IMG/VR virus record: IMGVR_UViG_3300044998_000395
Location: 1 to 61,544 of that record
Source of the DNA: a virus
Reading direction: 5' to 3' (one strand)
DNA: 61,544 nucleotides
Shown here piece by piece: positions 36,550-44,147 of this stretch (position 1 is its first letter; each line of letters begins with the position of its first letter). A model generated the notes under the pieces. It did no database searches. It was not told the origin of the DNA and was given only the letters and a program-made list of their open reading frames with translations. A program made the translations under genes and the position numbers.

Positions 36550-36892
36550 GAGCCGGTTCCTCCTTCTTCGGTTCTTCCTCAGACTTGTGACTGAGGAAAG
36601 CCGAGTCCATGGCGCGGATGAGCGTGAACCACTCGAGCCGCTCCTCTACGTCTGTCATGCAGTAGAGATCGAGGATAGCCACGATCTCGGTCGCCGGGAT
36701 GGCGCCCGCCGACCAGCCGACCGGTCGCGCGTTGCTCAGCAAGGTGAACGCGTCCCAGACCGGCATCAGCTCGTCATCGAGCCGCGGTAGGTCACGCAGC
36801 GGCGTCCGCTGGCCCCTCTTCTCGAGGAGCTCAAAGTACTCAACGTGCTTGCCCCACGTCAAGTACCATCGGAGCCGCTTTGTGAGTTTCCC
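36479..36892 (-). CDS. Tail assembly chaperone, -1 frameshift extension (T-like)
   Basis: This reading frame, open from the slippery site to 36479, adds about 135 aa to the chaperone encoded at 36859-37284, giving a fused product of about 268 aa. An independent start is weak (TTG at 36862). The product has a helical GT-like region (VWDAFTLLSNARPVGW; EIVAILDLYCMTDVEERLEW) and a Glu/Lys/Arg tail. In lambda-type phages such G-T fusions guide tape-measure folding. Its position just before the tape measure gene and the GGGAAAC heptamer both support this. Confidence 0.85.
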   Translation of the reverse strand, partial: GKLTKRLRWYLTWGKHVEYFELLEKRGQRTPLRDLPRLDDELMPVWDAFTLLSNARPVGWSAGAIPATEIVAILDLYCMTDVEERLEWFTLIRAMDSAFLSHKSEEEPKKEEPAHGRRGSPTSGHRPFRGSPRRGSR

Positions 36893-37284
36893 TGCGCCTC
36901 GAGCATCCTCTTCGTGCGGAAGAGGTCAACTCGGCGGGCCTGACCTTGCACGATGCGGAAGAAGTCAGGGTACGTCTTGAGCAGGCGCTTTGCCGTCTCG
37001 GGCGAGTACTCGAGGGTCTTACCGTCCTCCTCAAGTCCCTCCCACCCGAGCAGCACGCAGCGCGAGTACACGTCGGCGGCGGCCTCCGCCATGTCTTCCG
37101 CGCTCGCGTCGCCGAGTCCAGAGGCGCCGATCTTGGCCTTGACGGCGCGGCGCATCTCCTCGTTGTACTTGACGTTGCCCTCCCGGGCCACGAGCAGCTT
37201 GAGCCCGTCGCCCAGGTCCTCCGTCCACGTACCAGTGAGTTCCTTGCTCGCGTCGGTCGCGAGCTTCTCGATCTTGAAGCCCAT
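36859..37284 (-). CDS. Tail assembly chaperone (G-like)
   Basis: A 141-aa protein, helical, with KIEKLATDASKELTGTWTED at the start and YSPETAKRLLKTYPDFFRIV near residue 95, fitting the tail assembly chaperone shape. GGAGACAGC precedes the ATG at 37284. A GGGAAAC slippery heptamer at 36886-36892 near its end allows -1 shifting into the T-like frame. Confidence 0.85.
   Translation of the reverse strand: MGFKIEKLATDASKELTGTWTEDLGDGLKLLVAREGNVKYNEEMRRAVKAKIGASGLGDASAEDMAEAAADVYSRCVLLGWEGLEEDGKTLEYSPETAKRLLKTYPDFFRIVQGQARRVDLFRTKRMLEAQGNSQSGSDGT
36886..36892 (-). promoter_or_regulatory. Programmed -1 ribosomal frameshift site GGGAAAC
   Basis: In the chaperone frame the codons are CAG GGA AAC, i.e. 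the X-XXY-YYZ heptamer G-GGA-AAC, matching the lambda GGGAAAG type. After a -1 slip the frame is open through 36479. The ordinary stop TGA lies 24 bases downstream. Confidence 0.85.
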
Positions 37285-37293
37285 GCTGTCTCC

Positions 37294-38505
37294 TTACGGA
37301 CCAGGGATGCGCACGACGCGGATCGTGTGACCGATGGTCGGGTTGCGGAAGGCTGTCCACGACAGGTCCGCGACCACGTCGGTGTTGATGCCGCCAGCCA
37401 CGCGGCGGGCGTTGGTGTACTTGATCGCCGGGATGTCGAGGATGTAGCGGTTGTTGCTCGAATCCCGGAAGCGGTTGATGAGGAAGGACGTCGTGAAGTT
37501 CAGGTACTGGTCGATGATCGCGTGCGACTCGAACAGCGCCTGCACGGTGCCGGTGAGGCCGATCGAGCCGGAACCGATCGACGCGGCGCCCAGGCGGCCG
37601 ATGCAGCCGCGGGCTCGCAGGTTGTTCGCGAGGTCCATCGTGAAGTTCTGGAAGCAGAGGTTCGCGGACCCGGTTGACGCGTCCTTGATCTGGGCGATGT
37701 TGTCGATCGAGTTCTGCACCGGGTTGCTCGGCGCGGCGACGATGCTGCCCGTCGAGCTCGACGAAGTCTTCGACTCGGCCTTGCTGCCGATGAACCCGAA
37801 GCCGGTGTTCACGATCGAGTTGAGCGCGATGGTGAGGTTCCACGTGTCGACCGACATGCCCGAGTAGAGCTCGAAGATGTTCGACAGATCGAGGAAGCCC
37901 TTCTCGATGTTGTACGACCGCAGCGTCGTGCCGTTCGTGACCTGGGACTCGAGCTGGACGGTGAGGGTCGCGCCCGAGGCCTCGTCCACGATCGACGTGA
38001 GGCCGTGCTCCAGCACGAGCCGGTTGTTATCCAGCGTGCCCGGGTTCGAGCTCTGGATCGCCGAGATGCGGAACGTGCCACGGTTAGCCGCGACGTTCGT
38101 ACCGCTGACATGGATGATGGTGACCCACGCACCAACGGTGAGGGACGCGAATGCTTCGTCCGTCGCCGATGTGACGGTCTGGCCAGCAGCTGCGAAGGTC
38201 AGGTTCGTGACCGACGTCACGATGCTGCTCGCGGTCGTCCAGTCAGCCGAGAGCAGCGCGGCCTGGATGAACTCGTCGTAGGTGCCGTAGGACAGCTCAC
38301 CGCTGACGTCGCCCGAGGCAGACAGGTTCGTGCGGATGACGTCCGACACCTGCCGGTCAGAGCGGATCTCCTGCGACGTCGTCGTCTCGGTGTCCTGGCC
38401 GAGCGTGTCACTGACAAAGCGCAGCGCCTGGAACGCCACAGAAGGGGTTAGGCCGTACGAGACTTCCTTCCCGTACGACAGGAGGACACGATTCGCGTCA
38501 GACAT
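37294..38505 (-). CDS. Major tail tube protein
   Basis: A 403-aa protein starting at ATG 38505 (GGGAGAC upstream). NRVLLSYGKEVSYGLTPSVA and the following ETTTSQEIRSDRQVSDVIR match siphovirus tail-tube proteins of the PF18906 kind. The central insertion (about 110-190, Ser/Thr/Gly-rich) is probably a surface Ig-like decoration. Located directly before the chaperone pair. Confidence 0.88.
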   Translation of the reverse strand: MSDANRVLLSYGKEVSYGLTPSVAFQALRFVSDTLGQDTETTTSQEIRSDRQVSDVIRTNLSASGDVSGELSYGTYDEFIQAALLSADWTTASSIVTSVTNLTFAAAGQTVTSATDEAFASLTVGAWVTIIHVSGTNVAANRGTFRISAIQSSNPGTLDNNRLVLEHGLTSIVDEASGATLTVQLESQVTNGTTLRSYNIEKGFLDLSNIFELYSGMSVDTWNLTIALNSIVNTGFGFIGSKAESKTSSSSTGSIVAAPSNPVQNSIDNIAQIKDASTGSANLCFQNFTMDLANNLRARGCIGRLGAASIGSGSIGLTGTVQALFESHAIIDQYLNFTTSFLINRFRDSSNNRYILDIPAIKYTNARRVAGGINTDVVADLSWTAFRNPTIGHTIRVVRIPGP

Positions 38506-38507
38506 GA

Positions 38508-38924
38508 TCAGTCTCCCGTGTTCACGATCTCGTCGTACTGGAAGGGGCACGTCACGTTGACTTGCCACCACGCTTGTGTTACACCGACGGTCGTGATCGT
38601 CGGTTCTGAATACACAATGCCATCAGCGGTCACCATGCGGAACGCCGACTTGATGCGGTCGGCGAGCTTTATGGCGCTCGCGTCTCCCTTGCCGATCGGG
38701 CTGAACACCTGGAAGATGATCGAGCCCGTCGTCCTCGAGCGGGGCTTCCCAGGACAGATGTCGACCTGCACGGAGGCTGCTGGGCGGATGTTCATCCGCA
38801 CCCAGTCTTCGTTGTCCGGCTTCTCGAAGTCTGACTGGTTGTCGTACTGCGTCGGCACGTCCTCAAGGTCGACGACCTTTGCCTTGTAGCGAGCGCGCAT
38901 GAGCTTGTTCATGTCTTGGTTCAC
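38508..38924 (-). CDS. Tail terminator protein
   Basis: A 138-aa protein with the DUF4128/terminator pattern: NIRPAASVQVDIC, GSIIFQVFSPIGKGDASAIK, and a C-terminal WWQVNVTCPFQYDE. It caps the tail tube at the neck. GTG at 38924 overlaps the upstream stop (GTGA). Confidence 0.8.
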   Translation of the reverse strand: MNQDMNKLMRARYKAKVVDLEDVPTQYDNQSDFEKPDNEDWVRMNIRPAASVQVDICPGKPRSRTTGSIIFQVFSPIGKGDASAIKLADRIKSAFRMVTADGIVYSEPTITTVGVTQAWWQVNVTCPFQYDEIVNTGD

Positions 38925-39319
38925 GTGAACTGGCTCCGCACTTCATCGAGGGTGATCGCCACCATGCCCTGCGGCGCTTGGTCGGACGAGCCGTTCTCAA
39001 GGTAGATGATGTAGGTGACGTTGTTGCTGATCGCTACTCGTTCACCGAACTTCAACGCGCCAAGCTTCCTTGCCGCGTCAGCAAAGATCGCAGACCCGTC
39101 CTTGTCAAGACGGTCAGGCGCCCCACTGACTGCGCCTACATCGAGCTGCCAACCGCCACGGGCACGGCCTGTATCTACCGGCGTCTTCAAGACGACGCCC
39201 GTGAGTACCTGAAACGCGACCTTCTTCTGCAATAGCACGACTCGTTCCGGCACGACCTTCTTCGCGAAGCGCTCAAGCGCCGCGTTGAACTGGGCCGTGG
39301 ATCGTGCAAGTCTGCTCAT
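38921..39319 (-). CDS. HK97 gp10-like neck/tail completion protein
   Basis: A 132-aa protein with KTPVDTGRARGGWQL (residues about 45-59) and YIIYLENGSSDQAPQGMV (about 100-117), the conserved core of HK97 gp10-like proteins. It joins head and tail. ATG at 39319 overlaps the upstream stop. Confidence 0.88.
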   Translation of the reverse strand: MSRLARSTAQFNAALERFAKKVVPERVVLLQKKVAFQVLTGVVLKTPVDTGRARGGWQLDVGAVSGAPDRLDKDGSAIFADAARKLGALKFGERVAISNNVTYIIYLENGSSDQAPQGMVAITLDEVRSQFT

Positions 39320-39681
39320 GCGGTGAGGAAGATTCGGTACGCCGCGGTCTGCACGCCGCTGATGAGCGGGTCGACACGGACGGCGGACCAGTTGCGGCCA
39401 GATACTGTCACGCGCATCCCGCGCTTCGGCGTGAAGGTCACGTTCCCTTTGATGAAGCAGTAGGAAACGTCAGCGAGCTTTACGTCGCCGTCGAAGAAGT
39501 CTTTCTTATACCGCTGAGGAGGCGTGATGACGACGTCGACCTCGGACGGCGCCAGCTCGCAGGCCTCGCCCTCTGTAACGTCGAAGCCGGTGTCCGCCGG
39601 CACGGTGACCTTACCCGCGGTTCCGAACTCATCGATGAGCTCGATCGCGAGGTCCGGTGCAAATGCATCAGCCTCGTTCAA
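39316..39681 (-). CDS. Head closure / neck protein
   Basis: A 121-aa beta-rich protein. Its place between the DnaT-like adaptor and gp10-like proteins, and segments such as TFTPKRGMRVTVSGRNWSAV, suit a head-closure (stopper) protein. No diagnostic motif. Confidence 0.65.
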   Translation of the reverse strand: MNEADAFAPDLAIELIDEFGTAGKVTVPADTGFDVTEGEACELAPSEVDVVITPPQRYKKDFFDGDVKLADVSYCFIKGNVTFTPKRGMRVTVSGRNWSAVRVDPLISGVQTAAYRIFLTA

Positions 39682-40186
39682 CGGCGTCTCCTGAGGCGAT
39701 GAGGTCCGCGAGCAGGCGGTCGATCTTCGTGTATCGCACCGCGGTTGGCTTGCTGCCCGCGTACTCGACTTCCTTCTCGAGCACGTCCAGCTTCTTGCGC
39801 TCGCGGACGATCCCGCGCTCGACGCCGACGTCTGGCTGCAGGTCCTCAGTGCTGGCCCGTAGCGAAGCCTCAGCGTGGGCCTTGAGCAAGTTAGGCGGGA
39901 GCACGTTCGCGTCGAGACAGAACCCGTCGAAGTCCGTCACGCCTGCGCGCGGCCAAGCAAGGCCCTGGGTCTCGTGCAAGCGCTGCCCCTTCCATCGGTT
40001 GCGATACCTGTCGTCAATGAAGGCCGCGCCCTGTCGGACCGCGACCTCCTGTGCGCTGAGTGCCAACGCGTTGAAGGCCGTGAACCCTTCCGGGTCGAAC
40101 TTCTGGAGATAGGCGAGTACATCCGCGACCGACTGGTAAGAGTCGGCTCCGGGTACGCCAGCACCAGTTTCGATGGTTAGGGCCAC
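39668..40186 (-). CDS. Head-tail adaptor, DnaT-like family
   Basis: A 172-aa protein. VPGADSYQSVADVLAYLQKF at the N-terminus and QEVAVRQGAAFIDDRYRNRW match the family often labelled putative DnaT-like ssDNA-binding protein, which in siphoviruses is the head-tail adaptor. AAAGGAAACC precedes the ATG. Element A core copy 3 lies just upstream. Confidence 0.8.
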   Translation of the reverse strand: MALTIETGAGVPGADSYQSVADVLAYLQKFDPEGFTAFNALALSAQEVAVRQGAAFIDDRYRNRWKGQRLHETQGLAWPRAGVTDFDGFCLDANVLPPNLLKAHAEASLRASTEDLQPDVGVERGIVRERKKLDVLEKEVEYAGSKPTAVRYTKIDRLLADLIASGDAVERG

Positions 40187-40204
40187 GTTGGTTTCCTTTG
40201 AGGT

Positions 40205-40272
40205 TTAGTGACCTCTAGATGCGTCAGCCTGTCGGACGGGTCGATATATCAGCCGCGGTCTTCGGACCCGTC
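40205..40272. repeat. Element A core, copy 3
   Basis: Bases 40212-40252 match the centre of element A copy 1 (4935-4975) at most positions, including 16 identical at 40233-40248. GACGGGT 40235-40241 again pairs with ACCCGTC 40266-40272, though the enclosed loop is shorter (24 against 37 bases). It covers the 3' end of the 40249-40572 gene and the gap before the adaptor. Reading in the coat-side gene's frame continues past TGA as YIDPSDR, the same peptide as in copies 1 and 2. Confidence 0.65.
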
Positions 40273-40572
40273 AGACCCGCCCGTATCGTCAGAGTTGTCG
40301 GCGTTCGTGTCCTTGGTTTCCTCCGACTCGCTCGAGTCATCGGTCTCGGGAAACTTGGCCTGCGCCGCCTCTTGGGCAGCCTTCGCCTCTTCGTCTGTCT
40401 TGCCGGACTCGAGCGCCTTTGCGTAGGCGAGTCGTCCAGCGATGACCGCGGGATCCTCGGCCTCCTTGACGAGGCCGTCAGTGCGAGCGTAGCCCAGCTC
40501 CGTGTACTCATCGACCTCGCTCGGCGCGACCATGACTTCTCGGCCGCACTCGCTCTTCATCGAAATCAGCAT
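40249..40572 (-). CDS. Small acidic protein following the coat gene
   Basis: A 107-aa protein. The N-terminal 35 residues (MLISMKSECGREVMVAPSEV) look like a short virion or accessory fold, and the rest is Glu/Asp/Ser-rich and disordered. GGAGACACG precedes the ATG at 40572. Its place between coat and adaptor genes suggests a head accessory protein; the acidic tail overlaps element A copy 3. Confidence 0.6.
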   Translation of the reverse strand: MLISMKSECGREVMVAPSEVDEYTELGYARTDGLVKEAEDPAVIAGRLAYAKALESGKTDEEAKAAQEAAQAKFPETDDSSESEETKDTNADNSDDTGGSDGSEDRG

Positions 40573-40604
40573 CGTGTCTCCTTTCTGTAAGAGGAATAAA
40601 CGGA

Positions 40605-40620
40605 GCCCGCTTTCGCAGGC
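40605..40620 (-). terminator. GAAA-loop hairpin after coat gene
   Basis: On the minus strand GCCTGC, loop GAAA, GCGGGC, six pairs with one wobble, between the coat stop and the next start. It may reduce read-through so that coat mRNA is in excess. Confidence 0.5.
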
Positions 40621-40631
40621 CCCGGTCTGGG

Positions 40632-41780
40632 TTAGATATTGACGCGCACGGCCATGTTCGGGTCGAGCACCTTTGTGCCGAACAGGACGTCGAGCGCGAC
40701 GTTCACCTTGCTGTTGTCGCCGTCGTAGTAGATGCGCGAGCGGAGCGACAGGCCGGTGATCGGGTCCTGGATCGACGCGATCTCGGCGCCGCGGCCGTTG
40801 CCCATCTCGGACAGCGGGGCGGTGACGAGGCACAGCGCGTTGCGGTGGAAGGCGAGGCCCTGCTTGCCGGTGTTGCGGATGAAGGTGATCGCCTCGTTGT
40901 CAACCACAGCAGCCTTGAGCGGCGGGCTGATGGCGATGCTGCCGGCGTTGGCGGTGAAGGTGGGGTCCGCGGTGAGGACGTAGGCCTGGGCGTGACCGGA
41001 GAACTTGAGCGAGTCGCCCTTCTTGAGCGTGCCGGTGGTGATGGCCGCGGCGTCGATGTTGAGAGTGGAAGTGCCAGCCGCGTAGCCTGCGACGTTGTTC
41101 ACGGCCGGGGTCGTGATCGTGCCAGTGCCAGCGGTGTGGGTCGGCGTGTTCTGGTTCGCCCAGAGGTTGAACCCGAACTTGGTGCCGAGGTTGCCGTTGA
41201 ACTGGGTCGTGACGCCGCGGTCAGCCGCGCCCTGCTGCTGCGAGAAGGCCGACAGCTGGAGGAACGCGTTCTCGAGCGACCCGTCCATCATGTAGTGCAT
41301 CATGTTAGGGTCGTTGAGCGGCACCTTGTTGTCGAAGAGGATCTGGCGCGGCGTGGTGATGTCGACGACGCCCGGCGTGGTGCCCACGTCGTACTGCCAC
41401 GGGATGTCGATGTAGTGCGCGGCCAGCGTCTGGTCGATGACGTCGGCGAGGGCCACGGCCGCCGGGCGGATGTGGTCCTGGATGATGCGCTCGCGCGTGA
41501 AGGCCAGCTCCTTGTCGGTCAGCGCGAACTTGACCTCCTTCCAGTAGGCCAGCGTGACGGGCACCGTATCGGTGTTGACGTCCTGGGCGCTCGACGGAGC
41601 GTTCTGCGCGACGAACGAGCTGGGCCGGCGAATGTTGATCGTCTCGCCACGACCGAAGGAGCGGCGCTCCTCGTCGTAGCCCATGTACACGCGGTTCGCC
41701 AGGCCCATCACGTTCTCGAGCTGGACGAGGGCCTCCTGCGCGTAGAAGATCGGATTGTAAACGCCAAGGGTATTCGGCAT
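40632..41780 (-). CDS. Major capsid protein (P22 coat-like)
   Basis: A 382-aa protein. RRPSSFVAQNAPSSAQDVNT, FALTDKELAFTRERIIQDHI and GLAFHRNALCLVTAPL match the P22 gp5-like coat family. HK97-fold shells built from it need the scaffold encoded next (41783-42637). GGAG lies eight bases before ATG 41780. Confidence 0.93.
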   Translation of the reverse strand: MPNTLGVYNPIFYAQEALVQLENVMGLANRVYMGYDEERRSFGRGETINIRRPSSFVAQNAPSSAQDVNTDTVPVTLAYWKEVKFALTDKELAFTRERIIQDHIRPAAVALADVIDQTLAAHYIDIPWQYDVGTTPGVVDITTPRQILFDNKVPLNDPNMMHYMMDGSLENAFLQLSAFSQQQGAADRGVTTQFNGNLGTKFGFNLWANQNTPTHTAGTGTITTPAVNNVAGYAAGTSTLNIDAAAITTGTLKKGDSLKFSGHAQAYVLTADPTFTANAGSIAISPPLKAAVVDNEAITFIRNTGKQGLAFHRNALCLVTAPLSEMGNGRGAEIASIQDPITGLSLRSRIYYDGDNSKVNVALDVLFGTKVLDPNMAVRVNI

Positions 41781-41782
41781 GA

Positions 41783-42637
41783 TCAAGTCTCCATGATCAC
41801 GAGCTCAGCGCCGGCCTTCTTGGCCTGCTCCTGAGCAGCGCGATACGTTCGCACGTCCTTGGCTTGTTCACGCGTGAGCGTGATCTTGCCGCCGGACGCG
41901 TTGTTCCCATTGCCATTGCTGTTGCCGCCGGCGGCAGAACCGCCGCCGGAGGATCCGCTGCCGCGGAAGGCACCCGCGAACTCCGTCTTGGACTTGAGGA
42001 TCCCCACGTACTCGTCGATCGGCATGGGCTCGGTCGAGCTGCCGGGCTTGCGGCTCAGCAGCGGACGACCGTCATCGCCGATGACGTGCGTGACGAACTT
42101 CCCGTCCTCCTCGACCAGCTTCACGCGGGACGAGACGAGCGGCTCGAGCAACTCGGGGATACCCTGGCTGGAGGCGATAGCCGCGCGGACCACCGACTTG
42201 ACCTTCGCGTCCGTCAGTTCGGTCAGGAGCTTGGTCTCGCGCTCCTTGAACTGCGTACGCTCGGTCCCCAGGTTTGCCTCGATCTGCTTCCTCTGGTCCT
42301 CGAACTTCTGGGCCAGCTGCTTCTCCTTCTCCGCGAGCCGAGTCTTGGCGTCTTCCGGCAGCTCGCCGCTGTCGTACTTCGCCTTGAACTCCAGCGCGTC
42401 ACGCGCCGCGGCCACGTCGATGCCGTCATAGGCCTTGAGCTTCGCGCTCATGGTCTTGACGTTGTCGCGCTCCTTGGTCAGAGCGCCCTGCAGCTTGCCA
42501 ACGTCAGCGAGCTGGAGCCCGTTCACCGGGTCCACCTTGAGCTGATACGTCTCCGACCCCTCAACCGGCGCGTACTCCGACTGGAGCACGGGGTTGAGCG
42601 AGCCGAACTCTTCTTTCGTCACGATTGCCTTCGCCAT
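41783..42637 (-). CDS. Capsid scaffolding protein
   Basis: A 284-aa protein rich in Glu, Lys and Gln with a long coiled coil (about 50-130), a small folded part, a Gly/Ser/Asn linker and a basic helical C-terminus. This shape and its place just before the coat gene are typical of scaffolds. No protease motif is seen. Confidence 0.82.
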   Translation of the reverse strand: MAKAIVTKEEFGSLNPVLQSEYAPVEGSETYQLKVDPVNGLQLADVGKLQGALTKERDNVKTMSAKLKAYDGIDVAAARDALEFKAKYDSGELPEDAKTRLAEKEKQLAQKFEDQRKQIEANLGTERTQFKERETKLLTELTDAKVKSVVRAAIASSQGIPELLEPLVSSRVKLVEEDGKFVTHVIGDDGRPLLSRKPGSSTEPMPIDEYVGILKSKTEFAGAFRGSGSSGGGSAAGGNSNGNGNNASGGKITLTREQAKDVRTYRAAQEQAKKAGAELVIMET

Positions 42638-42658
42638 TGCTATCCTTTCCGGGTCGCG

Positions 42659-43696
42659 TCACGCGGCCCTGGCTTCACGCCTCAGTTCTTCCAACGAGAG
42701 CGGGCGGAGGTTCTCATCCACCAGCTCGTCAACGGTGATCTTACCTTCTCGGAACAACTTCGCTCGTCCCGGGCCGAGTGCGGCGTCCTGCACAGATGCA
42801 GGCTGCTCCTCGAGCCAGTCTTGGTACGTCTGGTCCGCGGGGACCTGCCCATTCATGCTAGCACGCGTGGCGGGCGACAGGTCCCGGGCCTTGATGCCGA
42901 GCTCCTCCCAAGACTTGAGGATCGGCGTCGTTGTTGATCGACAGTTGAAGTGCGCCGGAGGGCGGGGGCCCTCGTCCACCTTGAACACCTTGCCGTCCAA
43001 CGACTTGCAGACGTTCGACGTGCGGGAGTCGAGGGTCGACACCCACTTCACGCCCTTTACTACGTCGTCGTTCTCGTCGTACGTCTCCTCGCGGGCCTGG
43101 GCAGACACGTGAGTGACTGCCGTGCGCGTGACTGACTCGGCCTGCGACTTCGTGATGACCAGCTGCCTGCGTACTGCTCGGCTCATCGTACCAATGTCGT
43201 CGCCGCGCACTAGCCCGATGTTCACTGCGCGGGCTACGCGGTCCTTTGCTGACGCTGACACGCCGTCCGTCCATTGCTTCAGCACCCTACCCTCGAATGG
43301 GTTGCTCGAGACGATGCTTCTCAGTAGGGCCGTGGACGGCGACCGGAACTGCAGGGCCAGCTCGGCGGGCACGGCCTGTGTCAATATACTAACCTGCCTT
43401 GCTGCCTCAGTCAAGGAAATATCACGGAGGTCAGAGGAAAGGACTTGGGCCCACTTCGTTGCTTCCAGTTGGGCCTCGAGCTCGGCTTGCATCGCCTGGA
43501 GCTGTTTCACTCGAAGCTTAGAGGTCTGCCTCCCGCTCTTCATACGGTCGAGACGGCTCGCGATGTCGTTCTCGATGTCCGGGATGGCGCGCTGGATCAG
43601 AGCTCCGATCTTGCGCGCCTCGCCCTTGCGAAGCCGGGCCACTTGGATCGCGTGGCGGAGCATCAAGTTGAGGAGCTTCTCATTTACGGATGTCAC
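42659..43696 (-). CDS. Minor head protein, MuF / SPP1 gp7-like
   Basis: A 345-aa protein. The MuF motif is VSTLDSRTSNVCKSLDGKVF (about 226-245) followed by PPAHFNCRSTTTP (about 255-267), which gives the conserved Asp, Cys and His. The protein is probably injected or helps portal assembly. GTG at 43696 with GGGAG five bases upstream; overlaps the GT25 gene by 17 bases. Confidence 0.9.
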   Translation of the reverse strand: MTSVNEKLLNLMLRHAIQVARLRKGEARKIGALIQRAIPDIENDIASRLDRMKSGRQTSKLRVKQLQAMQAELEAQLEATKWAQVLSSDLRDISLTEAARQVSILTQAVPAELALQFRSPSTALLRSIVSSNPFEGRVLKQWTDGVSASAKDRVARAVNIGLVRGDDIGTMSRAVRRQLVITKSQAESVTRTAVTHVSAQAREETYDENDDVVKGVKWVSTLDSRTSNVCKSLDGKVFKVDEGPRPPAHFNCRSTTTPILKSWEELGIKARDLSPATRASMNGQVPADQTYQDWLEEQPASVQDAALGPGRAKLFREGKITVDELVDENLRPLSLEELRREARAA

Positions 43697-44147
43697 TACG
43701 ACTCCCGTCTTGCTTGTATGCGAGCATTGTGTACACCTCGAGCTCGCACTCGAACACGCTCCAGTAGAAGTCGGGCGATGTGCACGCGCCCGAGAACACT
43801 TTCGACGCGAAGGCTGCTGCGTGCGGCTTCACAAGGTAGGCGTGCGTGCCGTTCGGCCCCTTACCGCCGTCGCGGGAGCCGCCGAGCCAGACGAGGTCCC
43901 AGCTTGGCGGCAGCTCGACGTCGGCGACCCACTCCGCGTCGTCCTCAAGAACCAGCGTCGGCTCTGTGATGCCACGAAGCGCCTCGGCGTGTGCCAGCGC
44001 GCAGCCTACGCGGGGATCACTGTGGAGGAACCCTGGGCGGAACTGCGGGCGGGGCACCCAGCTCAGGATCTTCGTCTGGCGATCCTTCCGGTGCGGCAGG
44101 GTTATCACCAGCGTTGGGAAGACCGAGTGGCACTTCAGGAATGGCAT
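43680..44147 (-). CDS. Glycosyltransferase family 25-like protein
   Basis: A 155-aa protein with GT25 signatures: VITLPHRKDRQTKI (residues about 14-27), GCALAHAEALRGI (about 48-60) and TLVLEDDAEW (about 64-73, with the DxD-like acidic pair). GT25 enzymes add galactose or other sugars in LPS or collagen-type glycosylation. Lying between portal and MuF genes, it may glycosylate a virion protein. Its first 131 bases are read in another frame within the portal gene. A GTG at 44108 is an alternative start, giving a family-like N-terminus. Confidence 0.8.
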   Translation of the reverse strand: MPFLKCHSVFPTLVITLPHRKDRQTKILSWVPRPQFRPGFLHSDPRVGCALAHAEALRGITEPTLVLEDDAEWVADVELPPSWDLVWLGGSRDGGKGPNGTHAYLVKPHAAAFASKVFSGACTSPDFYWSVFECELEVYTMLAYKQDGSRSDIRK

